Shown here piece after piece: positions 39,769 through 47,955 of a stretch of DNA of 64,000 nt. Within the stretch, counting starts at the first letter, position 1. Every line of letters starts with the position of its first letter. The stretch spans positions 502,890 through 566,889 of the forward strand of contig NZ_LMDY01000001.1 of assembly GCF_001425905.1 (NCBI RefSeq), given 5' to 3'. Source of the stretch: Methylibium sp. Root1272 (GTDB lineage: Bacteria; Pseudomonadota; Gammaproteobacteria; Burkholderiales; Burkholderiaceae_C). The translations under genes were made by a program, and so were the position numbers. The notes below the pieces were generated by a model. It searched no databases and was not told where the DNA came from. It worked only from the letters and a program-made list of their open reading frames with translations.

Positions 39769-40844
39769 AACTCGTCGACCTGCGGTCGGCCTTGCGTCGC
39801 GGCGGGGCGTCGCTGCGCGCAGGGACGGCCCGCGCGTGCCTGGCGCTCGCGGCGTTGGCGCTGGCCATCACCTTCGTGTCGCCGCACCTCACCTGGCCGC
39901 AGCGGCAGAGCGACATGGTGATCGTGCTCGACGTGACGCAGAGCATGGAGGTGGCCGACCAGCAACGCGACGGCCGTTCGGTCACCCGTCTGGCGCAGGC
40001 CAAGTGGGTGATCGGCGAAGTGCTGCGCAAGCTGCCGTGCGGAAGCCGCATCGGCTGGGGCCTGTTCACTGAATACCGCTCCTTCCTGCTGATGGATCCG
40101 GTGGAGGTGTGCGAGAACCAGCGGGAGTTGCTGTCCCTGCTGTCGAACATCGATGGCCGCATGGCCTGGACCGGCAACAGTGAGGTCGCCAAGGGGCTGT
40201 ACAGCGGGTTGAAGATCGTCAAGGCCCTGCCGTCCCGACCGGCACTGGTGTTCGTGACCGACGGGCAGGAGGCCCCGCCGGTCAACCCGCAGTACCGCCC
40301 CAGCGACGAAGGCGCCGTGCGTGTCGCGCCGGGCCTGGTGGTGGGCGTGGGCGGCCTGTTGCCGGCGCGCATCCCGAAGCACGACCTCGAAGGTCGCGCC
40401 TACGGCTACTGGGAAGCCGATGAAGTCATGCAGCTCGACCCGCGCAGCTACGGCCGGGGCGGCAGCGTGGCGGGAGAGCAGATGGTCGAGGACGGCAGCG
40501 ACCGCCCCGGCGTGATGCTGGGTTCGACGCCGGGCAGCGAGCACTTGTCGTCGCTGCGCGAACCCTATCTGCAACTGCTGGCCAGCGAAACAGGCCTGGC
40601 CTACCAGCGGCTCACCACGCCCCAGGCGCTGTATGCGGCGCTGACCAGCGAGCAGCTGGCGCATCCGGTCGCGTCGCGCGTGGATCTGCGCTGGCCCTTC
40701 GGGCTGCTGGGCTTGCTGGCGCTGCTCGCGGTCTACCTGCCGGCGCGGCGCCCGGGGGGCGTCAAGCGGGCCGGTGGGCGCCACGGCGCGCCATCTGTCC
40801 GCACAGATACGTCCACACGAAACTTGCCGCGGCATAGCTCGTGA
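39765..40844 (+). CDS. mxaL: von Willebrand A membrane protein, MxaL-like
   Basis: The 359-residue protein has a membrane helix at about 26-42 (LALAALALAITFVSPHL) and a VWA domain starting SDMVIVLDVTQSMEVAD (MIDAS DxTxS variant). It continues to WTGNSEVAKGLYSGLKIV and ALVFVTDGQEAPP, and a C-terminal helix WPFGLLGLLALLAVYLPAR follows. It matches MxaL, the last of the mxaRSACKL group. The C-terminal 27 residues lie in an 83-bp convergent overlap with the agmatinase gene and are unlike the rest. Cysteines around positions 92 and 113 are a visible pair that might form a periplasmic disulphide. Confidence 0.78.
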   Translation: MKLVDLRSALRRGGASLRAGTARACLALAALALAITFVSPHLTWPQRQSDMVIVLDVTQSMEVADQQRDGRSVTRLAQAKWVIGEVLRKLPCGSRIGWGLFTEYRSFLLMDPVEVCENQRELLSLLSNIDGRMAWTGNSEVAKGLYSGLKIVKALPSRPALVFVTDGQEAPPVNPQYRPSDEGAVRVAPGLVVGVGGLLPARIPKHDLEGRAYGYWEADEVMQLDPRSYGRGGSVAGEQMVEDGSDRPGVMLGSTPGSEHLSSLREPYLQLLASETGLAYQRLTTPQALYAALTSEQLAHPVASRVDLRWPFGLLGLLALLAVYLPARRPGGVKRAGGRHGAPSVRTDTSTRNLPRHSS

Positions 40845-41697
40845 GTTCGGCGTGATCGTAGGGTGGGGCGACCTCCACGCAGTCCATGCCGACGAAGTCG
40901 AGATCGGCCAGTTCCTCCAACAGCGACAGCACCTGGTTCGTCGTCATGCCACCGGGCTCGGGCGTGCCGGTGCCTGGCGCGAATGCCGGGTCGAGGCAAT
41001 CGATGTCGAGGCTGAGGTAGAGCGGCGGATGGCCGTGGGCTGCGAGCCGTTCACGGATCGCCGTCGTCACCGGTGCCAGCTGCACCGGGCTCTCCAGGCC
41101 GCGCAACTGCCTTGCATCGAAGATCTGCCCGCCCTGGGTTCGCACGTAGTCGCGAGCCTCGCGAACGCCGGCCGAGCGGATGCCGATCTGCGTGAAGCAC
41201 TCGGGAATCACCAACCCTTCCTGGATGGCTTCGTAGACCCAGGTTCCGTGGCCGCTGGGTTCGCCGAAATGATCTTCCCAGGTGTCGCAATGGGCGTCGA
41301 AATGGATCACGGCCAGCGGTCGGCCCAGCCAGTCCCTGTAGGCCCGCAGCAGCGGCAGCGTGACCGAGTGGTCCCCGCCGATCCAGGCCATGTGGTGAGC
41401 TCGGATCATCTCGCCCACCAGCGGTGCCATCGCCGCGCGCATGCCTTCGAGGCTGGTGTTGGGGAGCGGCAGGTCGCCGAGGTCGGTCAGGTAGGGTGCC
41501 GGGCTGACATCGAAATGCGGATGGATGCCATCGCACAGCATGTGGCTCGCCTCGCGGATTGCGCGCGGACCGAAGCGCGCGCCGGGCCGATTGGTGACCG
41601 AGCCGTCCCACGCCAGCCCGGCGACCGCGTAGGGTCGATCGGCGCGCAGCGGAAGTTTCAGGAAGGTGTTGCCGGAGAGAAAGGCGAAGGTGCTCAT
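40762..41697 (-). CDS. speB: Agmatinase-family ureohydrolase
   Basis: This Mn-dependent ureohydrolase of 311 residues cleaves agmatine to putrescine and urea, or a related guanidino acid. Metal-binding motifs are GGDHSVTLPL (His), VIHFDAHCDTW (Asp/His/Asp) and SLDIDCLDPAFAPGTGTPEPGG (Asp/Asp), all intact. ATG 41697 gives the family N terminus FAFLSGNTFLKLP. The guanidinobutyrase or guanidinopropionase alternatives cannot be excluded by eye. It would feed putrescine into the nearby catabolic cluster. Its 3' end overlaps mxaL by 83 bp on the opposite strand. Confidence 0.85.
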   Translation of the reverse strand: MSTFAFLSGNTFLKLPLRADRPYAVAGLAWDGSVTNRPGARFGPRAIREASHMLCDGIHPHFDVSPAPYLTDLGDLPLPNTSLEGMRAAMAPLVGEMIRAHHMAWIGGDHSVTLPLLRAYRDWLGRPLAVIHFDAHCDTWEDHFGEPSGHGTWVYEAIQEGLVIPECFTQIGIRSAGVREARDYVRTQGGQIFDARQLRGLESPVQLAPVTTAIRERLAAHGHPPLYLSLDIDCLDPAFAPGTGTPEPGGMTTNQVLSLLEELADLDFVGMDCVEVAPPYDHAELTSYAAASFVWTYLCGQMARRGAHRPA

Positions 41698-41994
41698 GGC
41701 CGCGATCATCCTCGGTCGCGACCCGAATGACAGTCGGATGCGCATCCCTGGCTGAATTTCCCACGATGAGAAATTGTCTTGTCGCGATGCAAAACGCTAG
41801 GATGCTGCAGCGCCGCAGATTTTTTCATGGCGAAAGAATCGATTTCACATGCGGAAATTTTCATTCCAAGTTGTTGTTTTAAATAGATTTCTGGTTGAGT
41901 CTTATATAAGATAGAAGTCTTCCTCGGCGCACCGTTTGGCCTTACGCTGAGACATCGTTTCCCCACCTTCTTTCACTCACTTCCGGAGCCCGAC
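41698..41994. other. AT-rich intergenic region upstream of isocitrate lyase
   Basis: This 297-bp stretch is clearly more AT-rich than the window, especially 41810-41920. It should hold divergent promoters for the ureohydrolase and aceA. The most striking element is the 12-bp palindrome at 41900-41911. No ORF, tRNA or terminator was seen. A Shine-Dalgarno-like CCGGAG lies at 41983-41988 just before the aceA ATG. Confidence 0.5.
41900..41911. promoter_or_regulatory. Perfect 12-bp palindrome, candidate aceA operator
   Basis: TCTTATATAAGA is a perfect inverted repeat 84 bp upstream of the aceA start. It overlaps the best TATA-like -10 sequence there (TATAAG at 41905-41910). A repressor bound here would block aceA transcription. 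The regulator is not identifiable from the sequence. Confidence 0.5.
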
Positions 41995-43311
41995 ATGAGC
42001 CAACCGACCCGTGAACAACAGATCGCCGCCCTCGAAAAAGACTGGGCCGAGAACCCGCGCTGGAAGGGCCTGAAGCGCGGCTACAGCGCGGCCGACGTCG
42101 TGCGTCTGCGCGGCAGCCTGCAGCCCGAGTACACGATCGCCAAGCGCGGCGCCGAGAAGCTGTGGGCACAGTGCAACGGCGCGTCGAAGAAGGGCTACGT
42201 CAACGCCTTCGGCGCGATCACCGCGGGCCAGGCCATGCAGCAGGCCAAGGCCGGCGTCGAGGCGGTCTACCTGTCGGGATGGCAAGTGGCTGCCGACGGC
42301 AACACCTCCGAGACCATGTACCCCGACCAGTCGCTGTACGCCTACGACTCGGTGCCGACCATGGTCCGCCGCATCAACAACACCTTCAAGCGCGCCGACG
42401 AGATCCAGTGGTCGCGCGGCACCGGCCCGGGCGACAAGGACTTCGTCGACTACTTCCTGCCGATCGTGGCCGACGCGGAAGCCGGCTTCGGCGGCGTGCT
42501 GAACGCCTTCGAACTGATGAAGAACATGATTGCCGCCGGCGCTGCCGGCGTGCACTTCGAGGACCAGCTCGCTGCGGTCAAGAAGTGCGGCCACATGGGC
42601 GGCAAGGTGCTGGTGCCGACCCAGGAAGCCTGCGAGAAGCTGATCGCCGCGCGCTTTGCCGCCGACGTGATGGGCGTGTCGACCATCGTGCTGGCCCGCA
42701 CCGATGCCGAAGCTGCCAACCTCATCACCAGCGACCATGACGCCAACGACAAGCCCTTCCTGACCGGTGAACGCACTCAGGAAGGCTTCTACCGCGTGAA
42801 GAACGGCCTCGAGCAGGCCATCAGCCGCGGCGTCGCCTACGCCGCCTACGCCGACCTCGTGTGGTGCGAGACCGGCACGCCGGACCTGGGCTTCGCCCGC
42901 GAGTTCGCGCAGGCCGTGCATGCCAAGCACCCGGGCAAGCTGCTGAGCTACAACTGTTCGCCGTCGTTCAACTGGAGGAAGAACCTGGACGACAAGACGA
43001 TCGCCGTGTTCCAGGAAAAGCTCTCGGAGCTGGGCTACAAGTACCAGTTCATCACCCTCGCGGGCATCCACATCAACTGGTACAACACTTTCCAGTTCGC
43101 CCAGGCTTATGCCAAGGGCGAGGGTATGAAGCACTACGTCGAGATGGTGCAGGAGCCCGAGTTCAAGGCGCGCGAGCAGGGCTACACCTTCGTGTCGCAC
43201 CAGCAGGAAGTCGGCGCGGGCTACTTCGACGACGTGACCACCGTGATCCAGGGCGGCTCGTCGAGCGTGAAGGCGCTGACCGGCTCGACCGAAGAAGAGC
43301 AGTTCCACTGA
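41995..43311 (+). CDS. aceA: Isocitrate lyase
   Basis: Isocitrate lyase splits isocitrate to glyoxylate and succinate, the first step of the glyoxylate bypass used on acetate, fatty acids or PHA-derived C2 units. The 438-residue protein has the active-site signature [10 protein letters not shown], with GVHFEDQLA and the metal-binding Asp/Glu segments [10 protein letters not shown] and [27 protein letters not shown] is also a lyase motif. Length and motifs match the shorter proteobacterial class. It starts at ATG 41995 with CCGGAG upstream. Malate synthase is not in the window. Transcription likely ends or reads into the thrS leader, since no terminator was found right after the stop. Confidence 0.96.
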   Translation: MSQPTREQQIAALEKDWAENPRWKGLKRGYSAADVVRLRGSLQPEYTIAKRGAEKLWAQCNGASKKGYVNAFGAITAGQAMQQAKAGVEAVYLSGWQVAADGNTSETMYPDQSLYAYDSVPTMVRRINNTFKRADEIQWSRGTGPGDKDFVDYFLPIVADAEAGFGGVLNAFELMKNMIAAGAAGVHFEDQLAAVKKCGHMGGKVLVPTQEACEKLIAARFAADVMGVSTIVLARTDAEAANLITSDHDANDKPFLTGERTQEGFYRVKNGLEQAISRGVAYAAYADLVWCETGTPDLGFAREFAQAVHAKHPGKLLSYNCSPSFNWRKNLDDKTIAVFQEKLSELGYKYQFITLAGIHINWYNTFQFAQAYAKGEGMKHYVEMVQEPEFKAREQGYTFVSHQQEVGAGYFDDVTTVIQGGSSSVKALTGSTEEEQFH

Positions 43312-43333
43312 TCGGGGACCAGCGAGCGGCGCC

Positions 43334-43339
43334 TACAAT
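43334..43339 (+). promoter_or_regulatory. Likely -10 box of the thrS operon promoter
   Basis: TACAAT matches the sigma-70 -10 consensus well and lies 22 bp after the aceA stop. A transcript starting near 43346 would include the threonine-rich leader peptide and the terminator before thrS. No convincing -35 box was found at the expected spacing, so the call is moderate. Confidence 0.45.
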
Positions 43340-43384
43340 GCGCGCTCGCACCCACGAACAAGGACGAGAAAGGCACGCCGGGTT

Positions 43385-43438
43385 ATGACACCGCGAACGT
43401 CGACCACCATCCACCAGGGTTGTCCGACCGCAGTCTGA
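43385..43438 (+). CDS. Threonine-rich leader peptide of thrS
   Basis: A 17-codon ORF reads [17 protein letters not shown], with five threonines, three of them at positions 5, 7 and 8 in a near-continuous run (ACG, ACC, ACC). An AGG at 43371-43373 is a weak ribosome site, 11 bases upstream. It ends 23 bp before a strong intrinsic terminator, which itself ends 18 bp before thrS, the threonyl-tRNA synthetase gene. This is the classical arrangement of ribosome-mediated transcription attenuation: shortage of charged tRNA-Thr would stall the ribosome in the Thr run and favour read-through. Confidence 0.65.
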   Translation: MTPRTSTTIHQGCPTAV

Positions 43439-43461
43439 GCACGTCTGTTCTTTCTTGTCTC

Positions 43462-43488
43462 AAAGCGCGGTCTCCACCGCGCTTTTTT
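43462..43488 (+). terminator. Intrinsic terminator/attenuator before thrS
   Basis: A perfect 10-bp stem (AAAGCGCGGT at 43462-43471, ACCGCGCTTT at 43476-43485) with a CTCC loop is followed by further Ts to 43488, giving six Ts in a row. It sits between the leader peptide and thrS with the thrS ribosome site immediately downstream. Its 5' arm (GCGGTC, 43467-43472) can instead pair with GACCGC at 43426-43431 in the leader, a possible antiterminator. Confidence 0.85.
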
Positions 43489-43506
43489 CATTTCAGAGGC
43501 TCTTCC

Positions 43507-45414
43507 ATGATCGTGATCACGCTTCCCGATGGCTCGCAACGCGAGTTCCCCGGCCCGGTCACCGTGGCCGAGGTCGCGGCCTCGATCGGCACCGGGCTCT
43601 CAAAGGCGGCGCTGGGTGGCCGTGTCGACGGCAAGCTGGTCGACACGGGTCACCGCATCGAGGGCGATGCACGGCTCGCCATCGTCACCGACAAGGATGC
43701 CGACGGCCTCGAACTGATCCGCCACTCGACGGCCCACCTGCTGGCGTACGCGGTGAAGGAACTGTTCCCCGATGCGCAGGTGACGATCGGTCCGGTCATC
43801 GAGAACGGCTTCTACTACGACTTCTCGTACAAGCGCCCGTTCACGCCGGAGGATCTGGCGGCCATCGAGGCCAAGATGACGGAGCTGGCGAAGAAGGACG
43901 AGAAGGTCCTGCGCCGCGTGCTGCCGCGCGACGAGGCCGTCGCGCACTTCAAGTCGATCGGCGAAGACTACAAGGCCGAGATCATCGCCAGCATTCCGGC
44001 CGGCCAGGAGGTGTCGCTGTACCGCGAAGGCTCGTTCGAGGATCTGTGCCGTGGCCCGCACGTGCCGAGCACGGGCAAGCTCAGGCACTTCAAGCTGATG
44101 AAGGTGGCCGGGGCCTATTGGCGCGGCGACCATCGCAACGAGATGCTGCAGCGCATCTACGGCACGGCCTGGGCCAGCAAGGACGAACTGCAGCAGTACC
44201 TGCACATGCTCGAGGAGGCCGAGAAGCGTGATCACCGCAAGCTCGGCCGCGAACTCGACTTGTTCCACCTCGACGAGCATGCGCCGGGCTTGGTGTTCTG
44301 GCACCCGAAGGGCTGGACGGTGTGGCAGCAGGTCGAGCAGTACATGCGCGCGGTCTACCGCGACAACGGCTATCTCGAGGTCAAGGGTCCGCAGATCCTC
44401 GACCAGGGCCTGTGGGAGAAGACCGGACACTGGGACAAGTACCGCGAGAACATGTTCGTCACGGAGTCGGAGAAGCGCGACTACGCGCTCAAGCCGATGA
44501 ACTGCCCGGGCCACATCCTGATCTACAAGCAGGGCATCAAGAGCTATCGAGACCTGCCGCTGCGCTATGGCGAGTTCGGGCAGTGCCACCGCAACGAACC
44601 CACCGGCGGCCTGCACGGCATCATGCGGGTGCGCGGCTTCACGCAGGACGACGGCCACATCTTCTGCACCGAGGAGCACATCCTGCCGGAGTGCGTGGCC
44701 TACACGGCCTTGCTGCAGAAGGTCTACAAGGACTTCGGCTTCAACGACATCATCTACAAGGTCGCCACCCGGCCCGAGAAGCGGATCGGCTCCGATGCGG
44801 TCTGGGACAAGGCCGAGCATGCGCTGGTGGAAAGCCTGCGGGCTTCGGGCTGCGAGTTCGTCATCTCGCCCGGCGAAGGCGCGTTCTATGGCCCGAAGAT
44901 CGAATACACATTGAAGGACGCCCTGGGCCGTCAATGGCAGTGCGGCACGATGCAGGTCGATTTCTCGCTGCCGGAGCGGCTGGATGCGGTCTACGTGGCC
45001 GAGAGCGGCGAACGCCTGTTCCCGGTGATGCTGCACCGGGCGATCGTCGGCAGCCTCGAGCGCTTCATCGGCATCCTCATCGAGCAGCACGCCGGCGCGC
45101 TGCCGGCGTGGCTCGCACCGGTGCAGGTGATGGTGCTCAACATTACCGACGGGCAGGCCGACTACGCCGCCCAGATTGCGAAAACGCTGCAAAAACAAGG
45201 AGTTAGAGCCGGCGTCGATTTGCGCAACGAGAAAATCACGTATAAAATCCGCGAGCATTCCATGCAAAAGCTCCCGTACATCCTCGTCGTCGGCGACAAG
45301 GAAAAGGCTGCGGGGGCCGTTGCGGTGCGCGCCCGGGGCAACCAGGACCTCGGCGTGATGCCTCTAGATGCCTTTTCCCAGAGGATGGCTAGCGACATCG
45401 CCCACAAGGTGTGA
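43507..45414 (+). CDS. thrS: Threonyl-tRNA synthetase
   Basis: ThrS charges tRNA-Thr. The 635-residue class II enzyme has an N-terminal TGS domain (1-60, [25 protein letters not shown]) and an editing domain with the [16 protein letters not shown] motif. Motif 1 is in the core, and [30 protein letters not shown] carries motif 2. The Zn-site [11 protein letters not shown] motif and motif 3 [19 protein letters not shown] are intact. A C-terminal anticodon-binding domain follows. ATG 43507 with AGAGG upstream gives the standard start MIVITLPDG. The upstream leader suggests attenuation control of this gene and the downstream infC-rpmI-rplT. Confidence 0.97.
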   Translation: MIVITLPDGSQREFPGPVTVAEVAASIGTGLSKAALGGRVDGKLVDTGHRIEGDARLAIVTDKDADGLELIRHSTAHLLAYAVKELFPDAQVTIGPVIENGFYYDFSYKRPFTPEDLAAIEAKMTELAKKDEKVLRRVLPRDEAVAHFKSIGEDYKAEIIASIPAGQEVSLYREGSFEDLCRGPHVPSTGKLRHFKLMKVAGAYWRGDHRNEMLQRIYGTAWASKDELQQYLHMLEEAEKRDHRKLGRELDLFHLDEHAPGLVFWHPKGWTVWQQVEQYMRAVYRDNGYLEVKGPQILDQGLWEKTGHWDKYRENMFVTESEKRDYALKPMNCPGHILIYKQGIKSYRDLPLRYGEFGQCHRNEPTGGLHGIMRVRGFTQDDGHIFCTEEHILPECVAYTALLQKVYKDFGFNDIIYKVATRPEKRIGSDAVWDKAEHALVESLRASGCEFVISPGEGAFYGPKIEYTLKDALGRQWQCGTMQVDFSLPERLDAVYVAESGERLFPVMLHRAIVGSLERFIGILIEQHAGALPAWLAPVQVMVLNITDGQADYAAQIAKTLQKQGVRAGVDLRNEKITYKIREHSMQKLPYILVVGDKEKAAGAVAVRARGNQDLGVMPLDAFSQRMASDIAHKV

Positions 45415-45518
45415 TGCGGGAGTTCGTTTCCCACACCACACCTTGGTTGTCCAGGCGCGTGTGTGTTCGATGTGGAGCCTGAGCGCTGGAACGCACAGGG
45501 CTCGAAAGGATTCTGACC

Positions 45519-46067
45519 ATCGCTAATTTCTTTGACCGTCGCACCCGTAACGACGAACGCAAGCACCGGCTGAACCGGGAAATCATGGCGCCGGAAGTGC
45601 GCCTGAACGGGCCCGAGAACGAGCCGCTGGGCATCGTCAGCATCCAGGAGGCCTTGCGCCTGGCGGGTGAGGCGGACGTCGATCTGGTGGAGATTTCGGC
45701 GACTGCGGACCCGCCGGTCTGCCGGCTGATGGACTACGGCAAGTTCAAGTACGCGGAACAGAAGAAGGCCGCGGAAGCCAAGGCCAAGCAGCACGTCATC
45801 GACATCAAGGAAGTGAAATTCCGGCCCGGTACGGATGAAGGCGATTACGCGATCAAGATGCGCAACCTGCGTCGCTTCCTCGAAGAGGGCGACAAGGGCA
45901 AGGTGACCTTGCGGTACCGCGGCCGCGAGATCACGCACCAGGACATCGGCATGCGGTTGCTCGAGCGCATTCGCGACGAACTCACCGATGTGTCGGTGGT
46001 GGAGAACATGCCGAAGCTCGAAGGGCGCCAGATGATCATGGTGCTCGGGCCGAAGCGAAAGAAGTGA
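45519..46067 (+). CDS. infC: Translation initiation factor IF-3 with non-ATG start
   Basis: IF-3 keeps ribosomal subunits apart and checks start codons. The first ATG in frame (45585) lies inside the conserved N-domain, since coding similarity ([25 protein letters not shown]) extends upstream. The best start is ATC at 45519, eight bases after AAAGGA (45505-45510), giving 182 residues, E. coli-like in length (180). ATT at 45510 overlaps the ribosome site and CTG at 45513 is too close. A rare AUU/AUC start is the known basis of IF-3 autoregulation. The rest of the protein is intact, ending [11 protein letters not shown]. Confidence 0.93.
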   Translation: MANFFDRRTRNDERKHRLNREIMAPEVRLNGPENEPLGIVSIQEALRLAGEADVDLVEISATADPPVCRLMDYGKFKYAEQKKAAEAKAKQHVIDIKEVKFRPGTDEGDYAIKMRNLRRFLEEGDKGKVTLRYRGREITHQDIGMRLLERIRDELTDVSVVENMPKLEGRQMIMVLGPKRKK

Positions 46068-46177
46068 GTTCACCGTCGTTGCGGTCTGGTCGCTGCAACG
46101 AAGGCACAAGTGACCGACAGGCCCCAAGTCCGCGAGTGGTTCGCGGCGCCTGCGGGAACAAACTAGAAGGAGCAGTC

Positions 46178-46381
46178 ATGCCCAAGATGAAGACCAAGAA
46201 GAGCGCTGCCAAGCGTTTCCGTGTCCGCCCGGGCGGCACCGTCAAGCGGGGTCAGGCGTTCAAGCGCCACATCCTCACCAAGAAGAGCACCAAGAACAAG
46301 CGCCACCTGCGTGGCACGGCTGCGGTGCACGAGACCAACATGGGCCACATGGCCCAGATGCTGCCGTTCGCAGGCCTCTGA
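46178..46381 (+). CDS. rpmI: 50S ribosomal protein L35
   Basis: L35 is a small 50S protein of 67 residues. The N terminus [16 protein letters not shown] is nearly invariant in the family, and the internal [18 protein letters not shown] segment is also conserved. The ATG at 46178 is preceded by AGAAGGAG, a strong ribosome site. The 110-bp gap after infC holds no terminator that I can see, and no known L20-binding leader structure was recognised. rplT follows after 45 bp. Confidence 0.97.
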   Translation: MPKMKTKKSAAKRFRVRPGGTVKRGQAFKRHILTKKSTKNKRHLRGTAAVHETNMGHMAQMLPFAGL

Positions 46382-46426
46382 GCCGCGACGTCCAGGTCTC
46401 AGATCAATTCTTGAAGGAGTAGAAAC

Positions 46427-46783
46427 ATGCCTCGCGTCAAACGTGGTGTCACCGCACGCGCTCGTCACAAGAAGGTCCTGGAGCTCGCCAAGGGCTTCCG
46501 TGGCCGCCGCAAGAACGTCTATCGCATCGCCAAACAGGCGGTGATGAAGGCGGGTCAGTATGCCTACCGTGACCGTCGCAACCGCAAGCGCGTCTTCCGT
46601 CGCCTGTGGATCGCCCGCATCAATGCGGCTTCGCGCAGCCACGGCATCACGTACAGCCGTTTCATGGCCGGCATCAAGAAGGCCGCGATCGACATCGATC
46701 GCAAGATGCTCGCGGAGCTGGCGGTCAATGATCCGGCCGCTTTCGGCAGCATCGTCGAGAAGGTGAAGGCCCAGCTCGCCTGA
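46427..46783 (+). CDS. rplT: 50S ribosomal protein L20
   Basis: L20 binds 23S rRNA early in 50S assembly and, in E. coli, represses its own operon. The 118-residue protein has the conserved [18 protein letters not shown] start, [37 protein letters not shown] and SYSRFM-like [18 protein letters not shown] precedes the ATG. A terminator-like hairpin lies in the 107-bp gap to pheS, so part of the transcription may stop here. Confidence 0.98.
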   Translation: MPRVKRGVTARARHKKVLELAKGFRGRRKNVYRIAKQAVMKAGQYAYRDRRNRKRVFRRLWIARINAASRSHGITYSRFMAGIKKAAIDIDRKMLAELAVNDPAAFGSIVEKVKAQLA

Positions 46784-46819
46784 TCGATGTCGGGCCTCGC
46801 AGGCCCGATGTGCACTGCA

Positions 46820-46854
46820 GGGGCCGAGGCGCGAGCGTCGGCCCCTTGCTTTTT
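46820..46854 (+). terminator. Terminator-like hairpin between rplT and pheS
   Basis: An 8-bp GC-rich stem (GGGGCCGA at 46820-46827, TCGGCCCC at 46838-46845) closes a 10-base loop containing a GCGA tetraloop option. It is followed by TTGCTTTTT. This looks like an intrinsic terminator that would reduce or regulate read-through into pheS-pheT. No phenylalanine-rich leader peptide was found, unlike E. coli pheST. Confidence 0.6.
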
Positions 46855-46890
46855 CAGCGTCACCTCCTTCATCCGCAAGACAGAGATCTG

Positions 46891-47928
46891 ATGGAAGCAT
46901 TCAGTCAACTGGTGCAACGAGCAGTGCAGGCCTTCGCCGGGGCCCGTACGCCGGCTGAACTCGAGGATGCGAAAGCCATCTTCCTCGGCAAGAGCGGCGA
47001 GCTCACGGCCCAGATGAAGCAGCTGGCGAGCCTGCCGGTCGACGAGAAGAAGGCCCGCGGCGCCGAGATCAATGCGGCCAAGCAGCAGGTCGAGGCCGCG
47101 CTCGCGGCGCGACGACAGGCGCTGGCCGATGCCGAACTGGCGCTGCAACTGCGTGCCGAGTCGCTCGACGTCACGCTGCCGGGCCGGCGCCGTGGCAGCG
47201 GCGGACTGCATCCGATCACCCGCGCGATGGAGCGCATCGAGGCCATCTTCGGGTCGATGGGCTTCGAGGTGGCCGACGGCCCCGAGATCGAGACGGACTG
47301 GTTCAACTTCACCGCGCTCAACACGCCGGCCGATCACCCGGCGCGCTCGATGCACGACACGTTCTACGTCGAGGGCGGTCAGGTGCTGCGCACCCACACC
47401 AGCCCGATGCAGATCCGCCATGCGGTGCGGCACGTGAAGGCGCACCGCGCCGCGCTCGATGCCGGCCTGCCGATGCCGGAGATCCGCGTCATTGCTCCGG
47501 GGCGCACCTACCGCGTCGACAGCGATGCGACGCACTCGCCGATGTTCCATCAGGTCGAGGGCCTGTGGGTGGGCGAGAACATCAGCTTCAAGGACCTGAA
47601 ATCGGTCTACGTGAGCTTCATCCGGGCCTTCTTCGAGACCAGCAATCTGCAGATCCGCTTCCGGCCCAGCTATTTTCCGTTCACCGAGCCGAGCGCCGAG
47701 ATCGACATGATGTTCGGCAGCGGTCCGCTGAAGGGCCGCTGGCTCGAGGTATCTGGGTCGGGGCAGGTGCACCCGCAGGTGATCCGCAACATGGGCCTGG
47801 ACCCGGAGCGCTACATCGGCTTTGCCTTCGGGTCGGGCATCGACCGGCTGGCGATGCTGCGCTATGGCGTCAGCGACCTGCGGCTGTTCTTCGACGGCGA
47901 CCTGCGCTTCCTGTCGCAGTTCAAGTGA
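46891..47928 (+). CDS. pheS: Phenylalanyl-tRNA synthetase alpha subunit
   Basis: PheS carries the aminoacylation site of the alpha2-beta2 enzyme. The 345-residue protein has an N-terminal coiled-coil for tRNA binding (1-85), then the class II core. [23 protein letters not shown] starts the core, [26 protein letters not shown] contains motif 1 and its surroundings, and [24 protein letters not shown] contains motif 2. [24 protein letters not shown] is motif 3. ATG 46891 matches the family start. The frame open to 46810 runs through the terminator-like hairpin. It is followed by pheT after 27 bp. Confidence 0.97.
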   Translation: MEAFSQLVQRAVQAFAGARTPAELEDAKAIFLGKSGELTAQMKQLASLPVDEKKARGAEINAAKQQVEAALAARRQALADAELALQLRAESLDVTLPGRRRGSGGLHPITRAMERIEAIFGSMGFEVADGPEIETDWFNFTALNTPADHPARSMHDTFYVEGGQVLRTHTSPMQIRHAVRHVKAHRAALDAGLPMPEIRVIAPGRTYRVDSDATHSPMFHQVEGLWVGENISFKDLKSVYVSFIRAFFETSNLQIRFRPSYFPFTEPSAEIDMMFGSGPLKGRWLEVSGSGQVHPQVIRNMGLDPERYIGFAFGSGIDRLAMLRYGVSDLRLFFDGDLRFLSQFK

Positions 47929-47955
47929 TCCGGTTTCCTCAACGACACAGGTCTC

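Noticed and set aside
43338-43388. Second small ORF (ATG 43338) ending at the start of the Thr-rich leader peptide
   Set aside because: Its ATG overlaps the predicted -10 box and would lie upstream of the transcript start. It has only one threonine. It could matter only if the transcript begins further upstream.
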